In this document: positions 30,884 through 41,067 of the stretch, piece by piece
Position numbering within the stretch: position 1 is the first letter of the stretch
How the letters are laid out: the number at the start of each line of letters is the position of its first letter
NCBI RefSeq assembly: GCF_000219585.1
Contig: NC_015731.1
Coordinates: 620,001-684,000, forward strand
Origin: Nitrosomonas sp. Is79A3
Lineage (GTDB): Bacteria; Pseudomonadota; Gammaproteobacteria; Burkholderiales; Nitrosomonadaceae
Reading direction: 5' to 3'
Length of the DNA stretch: 64,000 nt
Notes under the pieces: model-generated
What the model saw: the letters and a program-made list of their open reading frames with translations, nothing else
The model's database searches: none
Told to the model about the DNA's origin: nothing
Position numbers and translations under genes: made by a program

Positions 30884-33488
30884 TTAATTTAGTGAAATTG
30901 AGCTTGTCATCACTGTAATCAACTTTGATCGTATCTTTTGCAACAAATTTACCTTCCAGAATCTCTTTGGCCAATTGATTTTCAATTTGCGCTTGGATGG
31001 CGCGTTTTAGGGGGCGAGCACCATACACTGGATCAAAACCAGCTTGAGAAAGTGCTGCTAGCGCTGCTTCACTGACTTCAAGTTTCATTTCCAGTTTGGC
31101 CAATCGTGTTTCCAGATAATGCAATTGTATTCTAGCAATCGATTTTATATGTTTTTCATCCAACGCATGGAATACCACAACTTCATCAATGCGATTAATA
31201 AATTCCGGACGGAAATGCGTTTTTACTTCGCCCATAACGGCTTCTTTGATTGCTTGATATTCACTTCCTGACATTTCCTGAATCATTTGCGAACCCAGGT
31301 TGGATGTCATGACGATAACCGTATTCTTAAAATCAACGGTACGCCCCTGACCATCAGTCATACGACCATCATCCAGAACTTGTAGTAATACATTAAATAC
31401 ATCCGGATGCGCTTTCTCCACTTCATCCAGCAAAATGACGGCATACGGTTTTCTGCGTACGATTTCAGTTAAGTAGCCGCCTTCTTCATAACCGACATAA
31501 CCGGGCGGGGCACCTATCAGGCGGGCTACCGAATGTTTCTCCATAAATTCGGACATATCGATGCGGATTAAATGATCTTCGGAGTCAAACAGGAAACCGG
31601 CCAAAGCCTTACATAGCTCAGTTTTCCCAACACCGGTTGGTCCCAGGAACAGGAAAGATCCGTAAGGCCGGTTGGGATCAGCCAGTCCGGCACGCGAACG
31701 CCGGATCGCATCAGATACTAGGCGTACGGCTTCATCTTGACCAACTACGCGGTCATGCAGTTTTTGTTCCATCAGCAACAGTTTTTCTCGTTCACCTTGC
31801 ATCATTTTTGACACAGGGATGCCGGTAGCCCGCGATACCACTTCGGCAATTTCTTCTGCGCCGACTTGGGTACGCAACAGCTTGGGCGCGGCTGCGGCAC
31901 CCGATTCAGTTGCTCCGGTTTGTTGTTTTTGAGCATTGAGTTGGGATTGCAATTGCGCTTCCAGTTGCGGAAGACGACCATATTGCAATTCTGAAACTTT
32001 TTGCCAATCTCCTTTACGGGTAGCTGCTTCTATTTCCAGCCTGATTTTTTCCATTTCCTCCTTGATTTGCTGGGAGCCTTGTACATGGAATTTTTCAGTT
32101 TTCCAGATTTCATCTAAGTCAGCATATTCCCGTTCTTTTTGTTTTATTTCTTCTTCGAGTAATTGCAGGCGTTTTTGCGATGCCTCATCCTTTTCTTTTT
32201 TGATTGCCTCGCGCTCAATTTTGAGTTGTATTAGGCGCCGGTCTAGCTTATCCAGTGCTTCCGGCTTGGAATCAATTTCCATGCGAATGCGTGCAGCGGC
32301 TTCGTCAATCAAGTCAATTGCCTTGTCGGGCAGAAAACGATCAGTAATGTAGCGATTGGATAATTCAGCAGCTGCGACAATGGCGGGATCAGTAATATCC
32401 ACGCCATGATGTACTTCGTATTTTTCCTGTAACCCGCGCAGTATTGCGATTGTCGCTTCCACGGTCGGTTCTTCCACCAATACCTTCTGAAAACGCCGTT
32501 CCAGTGCAGCATCCTTTTCAATATATTTACGGTATTCATCCAATGTGGTCGCGCCGACACAGTGCAATTCTCCGCGCGCTAGTGCGGGTTTTAACATATT
32601 GCCTGCATCCATTGCACCTTCAGCTTTGCCGGCTCCAACCATCGTATGCAGCTCATCGATAAATACAATGGTTTTACCTTCGTCTTGCGCAAGTTCTTTC
32701 AGCACCGACTTAAGGCGTTCTTCAAATTCACCTCGGTATTTTGCACCTGCCAGCAATGCAGCCATATCCAGAGAGAGAACGCGTTTGTCTTTCAGGCTTT
32801 CAGGTACTTCCCCATTGATAATGCGCTGGGCTAAACCTTCAACAATTGCGGTTTTACCCACACCCGGTTCACCAATTAAAACGGGATTGTTTTTTGTGCG
32901 ACGTTGCAGAACTTGTATCGCGCGGCGAATTTCATCGTCCCGCCCGATGACTGGGTCCAGTTTGCCCTGGCGTGCACGCTCCGTAAGATCCAGAGTGTAT
33001 TTTTTTAAGGCTTCACGACTACCTTCTGCTTCTGCGCTACTGATCTGTTCGCCGCCTCGTATTGCATTAATGGCTTTTTCTAGTGCAGAGTAATTGGCGC
33101 CATGTTGCTTAAGCAATGCAGCGATCTCGCCCTTATCTTGCAAGATTGCCAGAAGAAGCATTTCTGAGGCAATAAACTGATCGTTGCGCTTTTGCGCTTC
33201 TTTGTCTGCCAAATTAAGCAGGTTATTCAGTGTGCGTGAAATAGCAACTTCCCCGCCGGAGTTTTCTACTTTAGGTAAACGATGAACGCTTTGTTTTACA
33301 TTCTCCAGCAGAGGTGTGGTATTGACTCCGGAACGTTGCAGCAAGGAAAGCGTACTGCCATCTTCTTGTTGTAATAATGCTAATAGTAGGTGCTGAGGTT
33401 CAATGGCTGGATTATCCTGACCAACAGCAATACTTTGTGCATCAGCAAAGGCTTGCTGGAATTTAGTGGTTAGTTTGTCAAAACGCAT
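30873..33488 (-). CDS. clpB: ATP-dependent disaggregase ClpB, C-terminus altered by IS insertion
   Basis: ClpB threads aggregated proteins through its hexamer together with DnaK. The N-domain repeats (1-145), first AAA+ domain with Walker A GEPGVGKT (206-213), long coiled-coil M domain (about 410-530) and second AAA+ domain with [10 protein letters not shown] are all intact. The final residues ..NFTKLRKL plus the TGA lie partly in the terminal repeat of the IS5 element. Removing the element and one TTAA restores a frame ending ..NFTKLNG and TAA, so only the last residues changed and activity is probably kept. A sigma-32 promoter stands directly upstream. The native terminator has been separated from the gene by 1.2 kb. 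Confidence 0.96.
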   Translation of the reverse strand: MRFDKLTTKFQQAFADAQSIAVGQDNPAIEPQHLLLALLQQEDGSTLSLLQRSGVNTTPLLENVKQSVHRLPKVENSGGEVAISRTLNNLLNLADKEAQKRNDQFIASEMLLLAILQDKGEIAALLKQHGANYSALEKAINAIRGGEQISSAEAEGSREALKKYTLDLTERARQGKLDPVIGRDDEIRRAIQVLQRRTKNNPVLIGEPGVGKTAIVEGLAQRIINGEVPESLKDKRVLSLDMAALLAGAKYRGEFEERLKSVLKELAQDEGKTIVFIDELHTMVGAGKAEGAMDAGNMLKPALARGELHCVGATTLDEYRKYIEKDAALERRFQKVLVEEPTVEATIAILRGLQEKYEVHHGVDITDPAIVAAAELSNRYITDRFLPDKAIDLIDEAAARIRMEIDSKPEALDKLDRRLIQLKIEREAIKKEKDEASQKRLQLLEEEIKQKEREYADLDEIWKTEKFHVQGSQQIKEEMEKIRLEIEAATRKGDWQKVSELQYGRLPQLEAQLQSQLNAQKQQTGATESGAAAAPKLLRTQVGAEEIAEVVSRATGIPVSKMMQGEREKLLLMEQKLHDRVVGQDEAVRLVSDAIRRSRAGLADPNRPYGSFLFLGPTGVGKTELCKALAGFLFDSEDHLIRIDMSEFMEKHSVARLIGAPPGYVGYEEGGYLTEIVRRKPYAVILLDEVEKAHPDVFNVLLQVLDDGRMTDGQGRTVDFKNTVIVMTSNLGSQMIQEMSGSEYQAIKEAVMGEVKTHFRPEFINRIDEVVVFHALDEKHIKSIARIQLHYLETRLAKLEMKLEVSEAALAALSQAGFDPVYGARPLKRAIQAQIENQLAKEILEGKFVAKDTIKVDYSDDKLNFTKLRKL
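30884..30887. repeat. Target-site duplication TTAA, right copy
   Basis: Partner of 29689-29692; on the - strand it forms part of the clpB Leu and Arg codons. Confidence 0.85.
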
Positions 33489-33519
33489 GAAATTCTCCCG
33501 AAGTAGGTTATTGTTGCCT

Positions 33520-33547
33520 ACGTGGGGGATAGGACCGAAATTTCAAG
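33520..33547 (-). promoter_or_regulatory. Heat-shock (sigma-32) promoter of clpB
   Basis: On the - strand CTTGAAA (33547-33541) and CCCCACGT (33527-33520) are separated by 13 nt, close to the RpoH consensus CTTGAAA-N11-15-CCCCATNT. It is 32 bp before the clpB ATG. Confidence 0.8.
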
Positions 33548-33553
33548 AGCAGA

Positions 33554-36500
33554 TTATTTTGCTGATTGAATCGCGCGTATTTTGCTTGTTGGTGGTATGG
33601 GTTTCATTAGGGTGCTCTCAATTTCAGAAACGGGTACTGGTTTGCTGAAATAATAGCCTTGGTAGTGGTTGCATTTTTGTGCCATCAATAGATTCAGCTG
33701 TTCTTCCGTTTCTATTCCTTCTGCAATAACATCCATTTCCAGGCTGTGTGCCATTGCAATAATAGTTGCAACAATGGTGCGGTCGTTTTTATCGGTTGCG
33801 ATGTCGCGTACAAATGAACGATCTATTTTGAGTGTATGAATCGGGAAACGCTTCAAATAGCTCAGGCTTGAGTAACCGGTTCCGAAATCATCAATTGAAA
33901 TCTGTATGCCCATTGCATTGAGGCGGTTCAGCGTTTCTACTACTCTCTCAATATTATCGATCAACATGCTTTCTGTTATTTCCAGGGCAATATATTTAGC
34001 ATCTACACCTGTTTCGCTGAGAGTGCGTGAAATATTATTAATTAATTCTTTGTCACGGAATTGCCTTGCGGACAGATTAATAGCTACTTTAGGGGCGATA
34101 TAGCCCTGATTTTGCCACTCTTTAATCTGTGTGCAGACTGTTTTCAGAACCCATTCACCAATTGGGATAATTAAACCGGTTTCTTCTGCCAGGTTGATAA
34201 ATTTATCTGGCGCGATCAATTTGTGTTCAGGGTGCCGCCAGCGGAGTAGTGCTTCTACGCTGTGTAATTGATGATCGGGCATATCCATGACAGGTTGGTA
34301 ATATAATACCAGCTCATTACGTTCCAGCGCATAGCGTAAATCAAGACCGAGGGTATGTCTTTCATGCGCTGATTTATTGAGCTCATCGGTAAAGAACTGG
34401 TAATTATTCCGCCCATTTTCCTTGGCGTGATACATTGCGATATCACTATTCTTTAGCAATGTTTCTGCATTGGTTCCATCATTTGGGAAAACTGCGATAC
34501 CGATGCTGCCACCGATATGTAGCTCATTTTTATGGATATAATAGGGCTGCATCAATGAATCCAGAATCTTCTGCGCTACTTTTGCAGCATCCAGCGATTC
34601 CGCAATAGCATTTAATACGACAATAAATTCATCACCTCCCTGACGGGCAACCGTATCTTCGTTGCGGACACAAATCAACAATCTTTCTGCAACCGCTTTT
34701 AACAAAAGATCGCCAATATCATGGCCGAGTGAATCATTGATGGTTTTGAAATCATCTAAGTCTATAAATAGCACCGCCATTTGTCTTTGGCTGCGCGCAT
34801 CATGGACTAGTGCCTGTTCAATACGATCTTGTAGCAAATGCCGGTTGGGCAGACCTGTCAGTGCATCATGCGTTGCCATCTCGATGATGCGTTTTTCTGC
34901 TTCGTTACGTTCGTACCACCGGCCTAGATCATGCGCAATGGTATCAATAAGATTCTGCTCGTAAGGTAAGGCAAATAGGAGATTCTGCATATAGGACACT
35001 TGCAGCTGTCCACATACTTCTGCATTCGCTATGATTTTTGCGCTTATTGTATTTGAAAGATTTTCTTGATACGGTGTTGTGGTAAATTGATTATCTGCCA
35101 GATTAATCATGGCCACAGCCATTTCTGGAAATTGTAAAGCCTGGGTTAAGCAATTTAATATGCTCTGGCATGTTTTTTCTAAACCCAGATTCTGCTCCAG
35201 ATAATTGCGTACCGTATATAAGCAATTGCTTTCTTTCAATCGCTCGCTCAAGTCAAGATCTTTTTGTTTGCGTGCGGTAACATCCACCCGGACAGAAAGA
35301 AAGCGGTCTATTTTTCCACTGGTATTCACCAGCGGTACGATGGTCGAATCAACCCAATAGAGTCCGCCAGATTTATTGCGATTACAGATTTCCTGATGCC
35401 ATGTTTGGCCCTTTGTAATCGTTTTCCACATCTCCTTGAAGAAGGAGTTAGGATGTGTACGTGAATTCAGTATGCGATGATCCTGACCGATGAGTTCTTT
35501 TGGGGAATAGCCACTGATTTCACAGAATTTCTCATTGACTTGTATAATACAGCCTTGTTCGTCTGTGATCGAAATTAGAGCAAGCTTACCGATAGCGTTA
35601 ATATAGGCAGTCAGTTCGGAAGAAATTTTTTCAGCGTTGTTTTTAGCCTGTATTAATTCCTTATGCGCTTTGAGTGATGTATTTCTGGATTTGATTGTTT
35701 TTTGAATGAGCGGAGCGGTCAGCCAATATACAATTGCCATGCCGATTAAAACAAGCAAACCCAGATATAACGCTATTGTTTTTATCTGCTGGGTCAAATG
35801 GCTGTACAGTTCTTTTTCATCGATCTTGAGCACAGCACCCAAGCCGTAGGCAACCGGTGAATGGGCTGCAACAACATCCATCTGCCGATAATCCTGAGTA
35901 AATTTAATGCCGCTCTGCCCTGCTAAAGCAAAATGTATCGGTAAAGGTTTGTTATGCAAGATTCGTTGCATGCGTTTAAATTGATTACCGTCAAATCCGC
36001 GCAAGAAGCAATCCATCTCAAGATTACTTCCTTTTACAGGTGCACAAAGCAGAAAGTCTCCGGTTTTACCAATAAGAGCAGCTTCTTTAAATATCCTTGT
36101 AAGATCGGGCATTGATTCTTCAGTTGTGATGCGGCCAATGGGTTTATTGTTCTCATCCTCTAGCTGTATCGAGTTACGGACAATGAATTGCCCGTCCCAT
36201 AATAAATCTGTGCGAATATCCGGGTCTGTATTTAGTTCAACAGCGAGATATGGGTTAATGGAATCTGTGCCCGAGCTCAGTATCAGGTTTCCTTGAACAT
36301 CATGGATTTTTATACCGATAAAATGCGTGGTCAGTATTTTATCCACAGACTTAATGAGTCCGGCGATACCCTCGTCGTTGAATTCATCAACATAAATCTT
36401 TTCTAAGCTTTGAGTCAGAAAGATGCGTGTGGATAATGCTTTTGTATATGATACCGAATTTGTAATCTGATTCTCGATTAACTTGACTTTATTTTCTAAT

Positions 36501-36652
36501 GCTACTTTAAGACCTGCAGCAGCCATTTCTTCAATTTGTGACTGCATGACGCGATACACGGAGAGGCCCGCCGACAAGATGAGAATAATCAGCGTGAGTC
36601 CGCTAATTATTCGAATTCTTCGGTCATCCTGATTGATAAAAAAACGAAACAT
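33554..36652 (-). CDS. Membrane sensor protein with PAS, GGDEF and EAL domains
   Basis: A 1032-residue c-di-GMP turnover protein. TM1 (14-34) and TM2 (~293-313) enclose a ~255-residue periplasmic sensor, probably of the CACHE type (GNLILSSG, GDFLLCAP). A PAS domain follows at ~345-460 (NEKFCEISGYSPKELIGQDH), then a GAF-like segment (~475-585). The GGDEF domain keeps its signature at 672-676 and an RxxD inhibitory site at 663-666. The EAL domain has E800-A801-L802 plus DDFGTGYSSLSYLKRFP and AEGIETEEQ. Both catalytic domains look intact, so it may synthesise or degrade c-di-GMP according to signal. It is transcribed alone. Confidence 0.9.
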   Translation of the reverse strand: MFRFFINQDDRRIRIISGLTLIILILSAGLSVYRVMQSQIEEMAAAGLKVALENKVKLIENQITNSVSYTKALSTRIFLTQSLEKIYVDEFNDEGIAGLIKSVDKILTTHFIGIKIHDVQGNLILSSGTDSINPYLAVELNTDPDIRTDLLWDGQFIVRNSIQLEDENNKPIGRITTEESMPDLTRIFKEAALIGKTGDFLLCAPVKGSNLEMDCFLRGFDGNQFKRMQRILHNKPLPIHFALAGQSGIKFTQDYRQMDVVAAHSPVAYGLGAVLKIDEKELYSHLTQQIKTIALYLGLLVLIGMAIVYWLTAPLIQKTIKSRNTSLKAHKELIQAKNNAEKISSELTAYINAIGKLALISITDEQGCIIQVNEKFCEISGYSPKELIGQDHRILNSRTHPNSFFKEMWKTITKGQTWHQEICNRNKSGGLYWVDSTIVPLVNTSGKIDRFLSVRVDVTARKQKDLDLSERLKESNCLYTVRNYLEQNLGLEKTCQSILNCLTQALQFPEMAVAMINLADNQFTTTPYQENLSNTISAKIIANAEVCGQLQVSYMQNLLFALPYEQNLIDTIAHDLGRWYERNEAEKRIIEMATHDALTGLPNRHLLQDRIEQALVHDARSQRQMAVLFIDLDDFKTINDSLGHDIGDLLLKAVAERLLICVRNEDTVARQGGDEFIVVLNAIAESLDAAKVAQKILDSLMQPYYIHKNELHIGGSIGIAVFPNDGTNAETLLKNSDIAMYHAKENGRNNYQFFTDELNKSAHERHTLGLDLRYALERNELVLYYQPVMDMPDHQLHSVEALLRWRHPEHKLIAPDKFINLAEETGLIIPIGEWVLKTVCTQIKEWQNQGYIAPKVAINLSARQFRDKELINNISRTLSETGVDAKYIALEITESMLIDNIERVVETLNRLNAMGIQISIDDFGTGYSSLSYLKRFPIHTLKIDRSFVRDIATDKNDRTIVATIIAMAHSLEMDVIAEGIETEEQLNLLMAQKCNHYQGYYFSKPVPVSEIESTLMKPIPPTSKIRAIQSAK

Positions 36653-36872
36653 TGTCGATTATGGGACTACTTGTTTTAAGTAGATTTGATTCCGAGCATA
36701 AGGCATACATTATCGGTAGTCGGGCGTTAACCTTAAGTTGTATTTAGGAGGTCTTTTTCCCCCTTATTCTCAAAATAATGCGAAATCCTCATGAATAATA
36801 TATGGGAAGAGGGTCACGATGAAGTTGGATAAAACGGCTTGACGTTTGAAAATCAAGAATCGGACCGCTAGT

Positions 36873-38360
36873 TCATGTTTTTTTCTTGGATGGTTCTGGG
36901 TAGGGATAAAGAATATTCAGTGCCACGCTTTTACCCGCTGTTTCAACGATGCGTACATGCTCGCGTTTAAATTGCCGTGCGTGGTGCAGGCCGCATGAGT
37001 GGGCGATCATGTTAATCTCTTTATTAACATTCCGGGCATAATTGGCAACACGAAGATATTTTTCTTCAACCACCAAACCATTCTGCAAACGCGCATCATG
37101 CGTGGTAATTCCAGTTGGGCAGGTATTGAGATGGCAGCGCATCGCCTGAATGCAGCCCAATGAGAACATAAAGCCTCGCGCAGTATTCACAAAATCGGCA
37201 CCAGCGCAGAGCGCCCATGCGCCTTCTGCAGAAGTCACCAATTTTCCCGCCGCAACGATATGGATGCGGTTTCTCAGACCGGATTGGAGTAATGAATCTA
37301 CCACGCGCGGCAATGCTTCTGCGATTGGTAGACTGACATGATCGATCAATGTCTGCGGTGCTGCGCCACTGCCGCCTTCACCCCCATCAATAGTCAAAAA
37401 ATCGGGTGCATATTCAAGTCCTCGGCGGTTGATGTTATCACATAGCTCGTTAATAAAATTCCACCCGCCGATAGCCGTTTTGACGCCTACAGGCCGCCCG
37501 GTCAGTTCTCGGATATAAATAATTTTATCTAGCAGCTCATCAATATTGTTGATGTCCTTATGGCGATTCGGACTGATCGAATCCTGATTCTCAGGAATAC
37601 CGCGGATGGCAGCAATTTCACTACCTACTTTATTCCCAGGCAATAATCCGCCTTTGCCGGGTTTTGCGCCTTGAGAAAGCTTGATTTCAAATGCTTTAAC
37701 GACCTTACTCAATTCTTTGGCACGTTGCGGTGAAAAATTGCCGTTTTCATCCCGGATGCCGTATTTGGCGGTGCCAATTTGCATGATCAAATCACAACCG
37801 CCTTCCAAGTGATATGGAGATAATCCGCCTTCACCGGTATTCAGCCAGCAACCCGCTTGTGCGGCGCCGAGGGATAGCGCGCGCACGGCTGGTTTCGAGA
37901 TTGCACCGTAGCTCATGCCGCTGATATTGATGATGGATTTGGCTTCGAATGGATATTCGCAATAACCTTCGCCGATATGCAGCGCAGGTGTTGGCAGTTG
38001 ATCTTCTTCTTGGATCGGAAAAGCTGCGTTGACAAAAATAATCGAACCGGGCTGGCGTAAATCATTGGTGGAACCAAAGCCGACGAGGCTGCCTTTATTC
38101 TTGGCATTCTTGTAAATCCAGCCTCGTGTAGCACGATTGAACGGCATTTCATCCCGGTCATTGGAAAAAAAATACTGCCGGAAATATTTGCCTTGCCGCT
38201 CAAAAATATAACGTAGCCGCCCAATAACAGGATAGTTGCGTAAAACAGAATGTTTTTTCTGCGTTACATCTTGAATGAACCAGAATACGACCATACCAAC
38301 GATGACAAGACCCAGCATGGTGGCAATACTGTAGATAATTAAATCAATTGCACTAGACAT
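36873..38360 (-). CDS. FMN-binding glutamate-synthase-like protein, membrane-anchored
   Basis: The 495 residues match the stand-alone GltB central/FMN domain family. After one N-terminal TM segment (about 7-29), the TIM barrel contains ISGMSYGAISKPAVRALSLGA, NTGEGGLSPYH, KLSQGAKPGKGGLLPG, DGGEGGSGAAP and the Fe-S cysteine cluster GCIQAMRCHLNTCPTG. In true glutamate synthase these elements bind FMN and a 3Fe-4S cluster. The glutaminase domain is absent, so it cannot be a normal GOGAT; the actual substrate of this widespread family is not established. It is divergent from nadC. Confidence 0.87.
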   Translation of the reverse strand: MSSAIDLIIYSIATMLGLVIVGMVVFWFIQDVTQKKHSVLRNYPVIGRLRYIFERQGKYFRQYFFSNDRDEMPFNRATRGWIYKNAKNKGSLVGFGSTNDLRQPGSIIFVNAAFPIQEEDQLPTPALHIGEGYCEYPFEAKSIINISGMSYGAISKPAVRALSLGAAQAGCWLNTGEGGLSPYHLEGGCDLIMQIGTAKYGIRDENGNFSPQRAKELSKVVKAFEIKLSQGAKPGKGGLLPGNKVGSEIAAIRGIPENQDSISPNRHKDINNIDELLDKIIYIRELTGRPVGVKTAIGGWNFINELCDNINRRGLEYAPDFLTIDGGEGGSGAAPQTLIDHVSLPIAEALPRVVDSLLQSGLRNRIHIVAAGKLVTSAEGAWALCAGADFVNTARGFMFSLGCIQAMRCHLNTCPTGITTHDARLQNGLVVEEKYLRVANYARNVNKEINMIAHSCGLHHARQFKREHVRIVETAGKSVALNILYPYPEPSKKKT

Positions 38361-38503
38361 ATAACCTCCTTATCGGCATGTGGCAGCATATACTATCTGT
38401 TCAAATACTGTGAGTGAACATTCTGGAAAGCTACTGGAATTACTGTAGCGTTAATCAGGTGTACTATAATTTCGTTGTTCATTGAAGAATAGGGTGAAAA
38501 TAA

Positions 38504-39367
38504 TTGCAAGATTTACATACTGAAATTGACAGCAATGTAAAGCAGGCGCTGGTGGAAGATATTGGCGCGGGCGACCTGACGGCATCCTTGATTCCTGGAG
38601 ACAAGGAATTGAGCGCATCGGTGGTTAGCAGAGAAGATGCGGTATTGTGCGGTGTGCAGTGGTTTGAAGCTTGTTTTTTAGCTTTATCGTCAGACACAAC
38701 AGTGCATTGGTTTGCCAAGGATGGAGATACTGTTCAGGCAGGGTATAAGCTATGCGAGATTAAAGGGCAAGCCCGTGCCTTATTATCAGCCGAACGTTCC
38801 GCGTTGAATTTTTTACAAATGCTGTCTGCTGTAGCGACACAAACCAAGTATTTTGTCGATGCAATAAATGGTACACAAGCTGTCATAGTGGATACACGCA
38901 AAACATTGCCTGGATTACGGTTGGCGCAGAAATATGCAGTGAAGTGTGGCGGTGGCATCAATCATCGTTTTGGCTTGTATGATGGGATTTTGATCAAAGA
39001 GAATCATATTATTGCAGCGGGTGGAATAACAGCAGCATTGAGGAAAGCGCAGGAAATTGTGCCGCCAGGGGGTTTTATCCAGATTGAAGTGGAATCTTTG
39101 CAAGAATTACAAGAGGCACTGACAGCCGGTGCCGGTATGGTTCTATTAGATAATTTTACGCTGGCTCAGCTATCGGATGCAGTTGCACTGGCTCGCCAGC
39201 AAACCGGTGATCAAGTTCTATTGGAGGCATCCGGAAACATGACCTTGGAGAACGTGCGCCAAGTGGCCGAAACCGGTGTAGACAGGATTTCCATTGGCAG
39301 TCTGACAAAGAATATCAGAGCGATAGATTTGTCGATGCGTTTTTCTGGAGTGAAAGAAAAATTCTGA
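38504..39367 (+). CDS. nadC: Nicotinate-nucleotide pyrophosphorylase (quinolinate phosphoribosyltransferase)
   Basis: NadC converts quinolinate and PRPP to nicotinate mononucleotide in de novo NAD synthesis. Motifs include EDIGAGDLTASLIP, VDTRKTLPGLRLAQKYAVKCGGGINHRFGLYDGILIKENH (substrate-binding Arg/Lys residues), EVESLQELQEAL and LEASGNMTLENVRQVAETGVDRISIGSLT. The start is TTG at 38504 with AGGGTG about 9 nt upstream, and the protein is 287 residues as usual. nadA and nadB are not nearby. Confidence 0.95.
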   Translation: MQDLHTEIDSNVKQALVEDIGAGDLTASLIPGDKELSASVVSREDAVLCGVQWFEACFLALSSDTTVHWFAKDGDTVQAGYKLCEIKGQARALLSAERSALNFLQMLSAVATQTKYFVDAINGTQAVIVDTRKTLPGLRLAQKYAVKCGGGINHRFGLYDGILIKENHIIAAGGITAALRKAQEIVPPGGFIQIEVESLQELQEALTAGAGMVLLDNFTLAQLSDAVALARQQTGDQVLLEASGNMTLENVRQVAETGVDRISIGSLTKNIRAIDLSMRFSGVKEKF

Positions 39368-39460
39368 TTGATCAACCCGCCATCTCATTTAAACGGCTAT
39401 CAAAAGATCTGAATTTGAATTTATTACCACCCACTGACGTTGTTCAAGGTTACGATGACT

Positions 39461-40906
39461 CTACTGTTTCTTATCCTTGTCTGTTGCCATCCCTGAAATA
39501 ATTTGTGTTTGAGAGATTTCTTCAGCCGGCTCAAACCACGCAAGATTTTGGTGCAGTTTGACGACTTCCCCAATAATAATCAGTGTGGGGGGAGTCAGCT
39601 TGGCAGCAGCAACAAGATCAGGCAGTGTTTGTAATTTTCCGGTAATGATTTTTTGTTTCTGCGTCGTTCCTTGCTGTACGATTGCGGCAGGTGTGGTATT
39701 TGGCAGACCATGGGCAATCAGTTGCTGGCATAAAACAGGTAAGCCCAATAACCCCATATAAATTACGATAGTTTGGTTAGGGCGTGCGAGATAGGGCCAA
39801 TCCAGGTCGATGCTGTTATTTTTCAGATGTCCGGTGACAAAAATGCACGATTGCGCATAGTCCCTGTGTGTGAGTGGAATGCCTGCATAGGCTGCAACGC
39901 CAGAGGCAGCGGTAATGCCGGGTACGACTTGGAAAGGAATATGGTGTGAAGCCAAGGTTTCGATTTCTTCGCCGCCGCGACCAAAGATGAACGGATCGCC
40001 GCCTTTAAGCCGGAGTACTCGTTTGCCTTCTTGCGCCAGCCGGACCAACAGTTGATTGATGGATTCCTGTTCCAGGGTGTGGCGATTACGTTCCTTTCCA
40101 GCATAAATACGGGTAGCATCCCGGCGCACCATATCGAGAATGGCGGGTGAGACCAGGCGGTCATAAACAACGACATCGGCCTGTTGCATCAAGCGCATCG
40201 CCCGGAAAGTGAGTAAATCAGGATTTCCCGGTCCGGCTCCAACCAGATAAACCTCGCCTTGTGTAGATTCGTCTTTTTCGTGCTGTAGCGATTGCAGCAG
40301 ATACTCCTGTGCTGCTTTATTCTTTCCGGCCAATACCATTTCCGTAAATCGGCCTTGCAGCGCTTTTTCCCAGAAAATACGCCGTTTTTCCGGGTGCGTA
40401 AAATGCTCCTTGACAGGCTGGCGGAACTTGCCGGCAATTTCCGCCACGCGCGCATAGGCGGCCGGTATCATTATTTCCAGCTGGGCGCGCAGCAATCTGG
40501 CCAGTACAGGGGATTGCCCGCTGCTAGATACGGCAATCAGCAGCGGCGACCGGTCAACGATGGAAGGCATGATGAAGGTGCATAAATCCGGGTTATCAAC
40601 CACATTAACCGGAATTCGCTGTTGCTGGGCTGCTTCAGAAACTAATTGGTTCGTAGTGCGATCATTTGTAGCGGCAATAACCAAAACAATATTTTTCAGC
40701 TGTTCAGGTTGAAAATATTCAGCACAATATTTGATTTTGCCAAGCACAAGGTATTCTTTTAGCGTTATATCCAGCTCAGGCGATACCACGGAAACCTGGG
40801 CGCCAGCCTGGAGCAAGAGCATGATTTTTCGGGTTGCGATATCTCCCCCGCCTACCACCAGACAATTTTTGTTTTTGATATTTAAGAAAACTGGTAAAAA
40901 ATCCAT
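39461..40906 (-). CDS. cysG: Siroheme synthase CysG (methyltransferase/dehydrogenase/ferrochelatase)
   Basis: A trifunctional enzyme that turns uroporphyrinogen III into siroheme for sulfite and nitrite reductases. The N-terminal part (1-210) carries the NAD-binding VGGGDIATRK and the bifunctional precorrin-2 dehydrogenase/ferrochelatase fold. The C-terminal SUMT part begins VYLVGAGPGNPDLLTFRA and has VVYDRLVSPAIL, LKGGDPFIFGRGGEE and PGITAASGVAAYAGIPLTHR. 481 residues, full length. A long palindrome separates its start from the pstS stop upstream. Confidence 0.95.
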   Translation of the reverse strand: MDFLPVFLNIKNKNCLVVGGGDIATRKIMLLLQAGAQVSVVSPELDITLKEYLVLGKIKYCAEYFQPEQLKNIVLVIAATNDRTTNQLVSEAAQQQRIPVNVVDNPDLCTFIMPSIVDRSPLLIAVSSSGQSPVLARLLRAQLEIMIPAAYARVAEIAGKFRQPVKEHFTHPEKRRIFWEKALQGRFTEMVLAGKNKAAQEYLLQSLQHEKDESTQGEVYLVGAGPGNPDLLTFRAMRLMQQADVVVYDRLVSPAILDMVRRDATRIYAGKERNRHTLEQESINQLLVRLAQEGKRVLRLKGGDPFIFGRGGEEIETLASHHIPFQVVPGITAASGVAAYAGIPLTHRDYAQSCIFVTGHLKNNSIDLDWPYLARPNQTIVIYMGLLGLPVLCQQLIAHGLPNTTPAAIVQQGTTQKQKIITGKLQTLPDLVAAAKLTPPTLIIIGEVVKLHQNLAWFEPAEEISQTQIISGMATDKDKKQ

Positions 40907-40939
40907 TATTGTCCCGGGTGATTCCTAATCCAAAAAATA

Positions 40940-40999
40940 AAGGAAATGCTGATTAATTCTATGCCAAAAATAGGCACAAGAATTAATCAGCATTTCCTT
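40940..40999. repeat. 60-bp palindrome with 21-bp perfect arms, MITE-like
   Basis: Arms at 40940-40960 and 40979-40999 are exact inverted repeats (AAGGAAATGCTGATTAATTCT). The 18-nt centre has a further short stem (TGCC/GGCA). The arm shares GGAA...CTGATTAA with the ends of the IS5 element in this window. It may be a miniature element or the fused ends of a deleted IS. In RNA it would fold into a very stable hairpin between pstS and cysG. Confidence 0.8.
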
Positions 41000-41067
41000 G
41001 AGATGCTGTGGCTATTTTCTACAGATACAGATTCTTGACAGTCGAAACGACTTCAAATGATCTAAGT

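Noticed and set aside
32545..33093. 182-codon frame opposite to clpB, and similar long frames opposite ftsH and pycA
   Set aside because: These are antisense shadows of strongly conserved genes, with low-complexity Ser/Arg-rich translations and no ribosome-binding sites.
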